Of a stretch of 6,136 bases of DNA, positions 4,618-6,136 are shown in pieces. Position 1 is the first letter of the stretch, and the number at the start of each line of letters is the position of its first letter. The position numbers were made by a program, and so were the translations under genes. The notes under the pieces were generated by a model. That model was not told the origin of the DNA. It saw only the letters and a program-made list of their open reading frames with translations, and did no database searches. The stretch lies in NCBI GenBank assembly GCA_026125625.1, contig JAHCKU010000198.1:1-6136 (forward strand), written 5' to 3'. The DNA is from Burkholderiales bacterium. Its GTDB lineage: Bacteria; Pseudomonadota; Gammaproteobacteria; Burkholderiales; SHXO01.

Positions 4618-5292
4618 ATGCATACCGATGCGCGGCTTGGTAATGCCCGTGTATGGATTCTGCTCATGCTGGGATTGTCGATCGCCGCGGCCCTGCCATC
4701 ATCGGTGCGGGCGCAGGAGGAGATCGATGAGCCGCTGATCCTGGTCGCTGCTCCGCAGATGGGCGGGTTCTACCAGCGCAGCGTACTGATCTCGATTCCA
4801 GTCCCCGGCAACCGTCACGTCGGTTTCATCATCAACCGGCCGACCGAGCTGTCGATGGCCGGGTTGTTTCCCAAGCATGACCCATCGCGCAAGGTCGTCA
4901 TGCCGGTTTTTCTGGGCGGTCCGGAGATGGTGAATTCGATCTTCGCCATGCTCAAATCCAGCGACAGCCCTGAAGGCAACAGCTTCACCGTGCTGCCCGG
5001 TGTCCTGGTGGTGGCCGAAGCCCGTTCGATCGACAAGATCATCGAGCAGACACCCAACGACGCGCGCTATTACGCCGGTTTCGTTGCCTGGCAGCCGGGA
5101 GAGCTGCGAACGGAGCTCGACCGTGGTTTCTGGTTCGTGCTGAAGGCGCGACCGGAGCTGATGTTCCGCCCGGACGTGAGCAGGATGTGGGAAGAACTGC
5201 TCGAGCGCTCGAGCAAGGTCTGGACGCACGTTCACGTCCCCGATCATCCCACGGCAGCCGTCAGGCTCGCGCAGGCGGTCCGTACGAGATGA
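4618..5292 (+). CDS. YqgE/AlgH family (DUF179) protein with N-terminal signal peptide
   Basis: This 224-aa protein contains the YqgE/AlgH fold: LILVAAPQMGGFYQRSVLI (40-58), HVGFIINRPTELSMAGLF (67-84), VFLGGPEM (97-104), LPGVLVVAEARSIDKI (126-141) and YYAGFVAWQPGELRTELDRG (151-170), all in family order. Family members are usually cytoplasmic proteins of about 185-190 aa; AlgH of Pseudomonas was first tied to alginate regulation, and a molecular function is not settled. Here residues 1-32 look like a signal peptide (Arg11, hydrophobic 12-27, then SSVRA|QEE), predicting export to the periplasm. A single uncleaved membrane anchor is the alternative. The start at 4618 is supported by AGGAGG at 4605-4610. 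It follows the nitroreductase by 109 nt, so co-transcription is possible but unproven, and it converges with aconitase. Family identity is firm; the biological role is unknown. Confidence 0.9.
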   Translation: MHTDARLGNARVWILLMLGLSIAAALPSSVRAQEEIDEPLILVAAPQMGGFYQRSVLISIPVPGNRHVGFIINRPTELSMAGLFPKHDPSRKVVMPVFLGGPEMVNSIFAMLKSSDSPEGNSFTVLPGVLVVAEARSIDKIIEQTPNDARYYAGFVAWQPGELRTELDRGFWFVLKARPELMFRPDVSRMWEELLERSSKVWTHVHVPDHPTAAVRLAQAVRTR

Positions 5293-5299
5293 CCTCGGT

Positions 5300-5318
5300 G
5301 CCCGGCCGCAGGCCGGGC
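5300..5318. terminator. Strong GC hairpin after the AlgH-like gene
   Basis: GCCCGGCC (5300-5307) and GGCCGGGC (5311-5318) form a perfect 8-bp stem with a GCA loop, starting 8 nt after the stop codon at 5290-5292. It lies between convergent genes, so it may end transcription from either side, but neither side has a U-run. Confidence 0.45.
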
Positions 5319-5332
5319 AGGGAGCGAGGCAC

Positions 5333-5360
5333 CGGGCGGCAGGATCGAGGGCGCCGCCCG
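5333..5360. terminator. Second GC hairpin between algH-like and acn genes
   Basis: CGGGCGGC (5333-5340) pairs with GCCGCCCG (5353-5360) across a 12-nt loop. Together with the stem at 5300-5318 it forms a GC-rich double-hairpin barrier in the 105-nt convergent spacer. The aconitase side of the spacer (5361-5397) is plain sequence. Confidence 0.4.
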
Positions 5361-5397
5361 TGCATCATCATCTTCCCATCAGGTTTTCAGCTGCCCG

Positions 5398-6136
5398 CTA
5401 TGCCGCCTTGAGGATGTCGCGCAGCACGTACGGCAGGATTCCGCCGTGCTTGTAATAGTCGACCTCGATCGCGGTGTCGATGCGCGATTTCACTTTCACC
5501 TCGCGCCTGCTGCCGTCCGCGCGCCGGATGGAGAGCGTGAGCTCCTGCTGCGGCCTGATGTTCTCGAGGCCCAGCACGTCGATCTCCTCGTCACCGTGCA
5601 GACCCAGTGACGCTGCGCTGTCTTCGCCCAGGAACTGCAGCGGGAGTACGCCCATGCCCACCAGGTTGGAGCGATGAATGCGCTCGAAGCTGCGTGCGAC
5701 CACCGCCCTGACTCCGAGCAGCTGCGTACCCTTGGCCGCCCAATCGCGCGACGAACCAGTGCCATACTCCTCGCCGCCGAACACCACGGTGGGCACGCCT
5801 TCCTCGATGTAGCGCATGGCGGCATCATAGATCGACATGGCATCCCCCGAGGGTTGATGAATGGTCAGACCGCCTTCCACACGGCTGCCATCGGGTTTGG
5901 GAGGGAGCATGAGGTTCTTGATGCGCACGTTGACGAACGTGCCGCGCATCATCACCTCGTGATTGCCGCGGCGCGCCCCATAGCTGTTGAAGTCGGCCTT
6001 GAGCACGTCGTTGGCGATGAGATACTTGCCCGCCGGAGAAGTGTCCTTGATGGATCCTGCCGGGCTGATGTGGTCGGTCGTGACCGAGTCGCCGAAGATG
6101 CCCAGGATGCGTGCGCGGCTGATGCGGCCAACCGGA
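5398..6136 (-). CDS. acnA: Aconitate hydratase AcnA-type, C-terminal part, N-terminus outside the window
   Basis: About 245 C-terminal residues of an AcnA/IRP-type aconitase are visible; the full protein is normally near 890-900 aa, so the start lies to the right of the window. The enzyme interconverts citrate and isocitrate in the TCA cycle. The visible part begins at the linker before the swivel domain and contains GDSVTTDHISPAGSIKDTSP, DFNSYGARRGNHEVMMRGTF, SIYDAAMRY, EEYGTGSSRDWAAKGTQLLG (SSR being the substrate-binding Ser-Ser-Arg) and ARSFERIHRSNLVGMGVLPLQF, ending with VDYYKHGGILPYVLRDILKAA. The three cluster cysteines belong to the unseen N-terminal region. The frame is open to position 6136, so the GTG at 6004-6006 is an internal codon. 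LPPKPDGSRVEGGLTIHQP resembles betaproteobacterial AcnA from memory. It converges with the AlgH-like gene. Identity is firm. Confidence 0.96.
   Translation of the reverse strand, partial: PVGRISRARILGIFGDSVTTDHISPAGSIKDTSPAGKYLIANDVLKADFNSYGARRGNHEVMMRGTFVNVRIKNLMLPPKPDGSRVEGGLTIHQPSGDAMSIYDAAMRYIEEGVPTVVFGGEEYGTGSSRDWAAKGTQLLGVRAVVARSFERIHRSNLVGMGVLPLQFLGEDSAASLGLHGDEEIDVLGLENIRPQQELTLSIRRADGSRREVKVKSRIDTAIEVDYYKHGGILPYVLRDILKAA

Noticed and set aside
4247..4738. A separate 163-codon gene overlapping the nitroreductase and algH-like genes
   Set aside because: Only its first 8 or so codons look like protein sequence, and those are the displaced part of the nitroreductase. The rest is out of frame with two supported genes.
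5398..6006. A complete 202-aa LeuD-like small aconitase subunit starting at 6006
   Set aside because: The frame stays open to the window edge and encodes the AcnA linker with GDSVTTDHISPAGS, so this is the C-terminus of a full aconitase.

Overview
This is a high-GC proteobacterial chromosomal segment holding seven complete protein genes and two genes cut by the window edges. I see no RNA gene, insertion sequence, CRISPR array or phage gene. The likely source is a beta- or gammaproteobacterium. The glutaminase domain at the left edge is of the fused large PurL type, the aconitase at the right edge is AcnA-like, and the order purL / ppiC / bolA / yciB resembles, from memory, betaproteobacterial neighbourhoods. 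The exact taxon cannot be fixed from this sequence alone.

Layout, left to right. (1) Positions 1-780, + strand: the C-terminal glutaminase domain of PurL (purine synthesis). (2) Positions 784-3255, - strand, read right to left: yciB (inner-membrane septation-type protein), bolA-like (Fe-S/redox partner), a parvulin-type prolyl isomerase lipoprotein, and a small exported DUF4440/SnoaL-like protein. The first two are translationally close (1 nt apart). The isomerase follows after 62 nt. The DUF4440 gene stands apart behind a 204-nt spacer that carries two perfect 20-bp palindromes. (3) Positions 3427-5292, + strand: an AhpD-like CxxC protein, a nitroreductase-family protein 5 nt behind it, and an exported YqgE/AlgH-family protein after a 109-nt gap with two hairpins. 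(4) Positions 5398-6136, - strand: the C-terminal part of aconitase, convergent with the AlgH-like gene across a GC-rich double hairpin.

Functionally this is mostly housekeeping (purine synthesis, TCA cycle, envelope protein folding, Fe-S/redox) plus a small accessory redox pair (AhpD-like and nitroreductase). Three predicted envelope or exported products (DUF4440, PpiC lipoprotein, AlgH-like) lie within 4.5 kb.

The most notable observation is inside the nitroreductase gene. About 50 nt (around 4225-4274) read as foreign sequence in the annotated frame but as normal nitroreductase sequence in another frame. This is a compensated pair of indels, real or from sequencing error. A second, weaker candidate lies at about 4051-4073. 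Other points worth checking are the palindrome at 1253-1272 and the unusual signal peptide on the AlgH-family protein. I found no convincing evidence of a wholly new multi-gene system.
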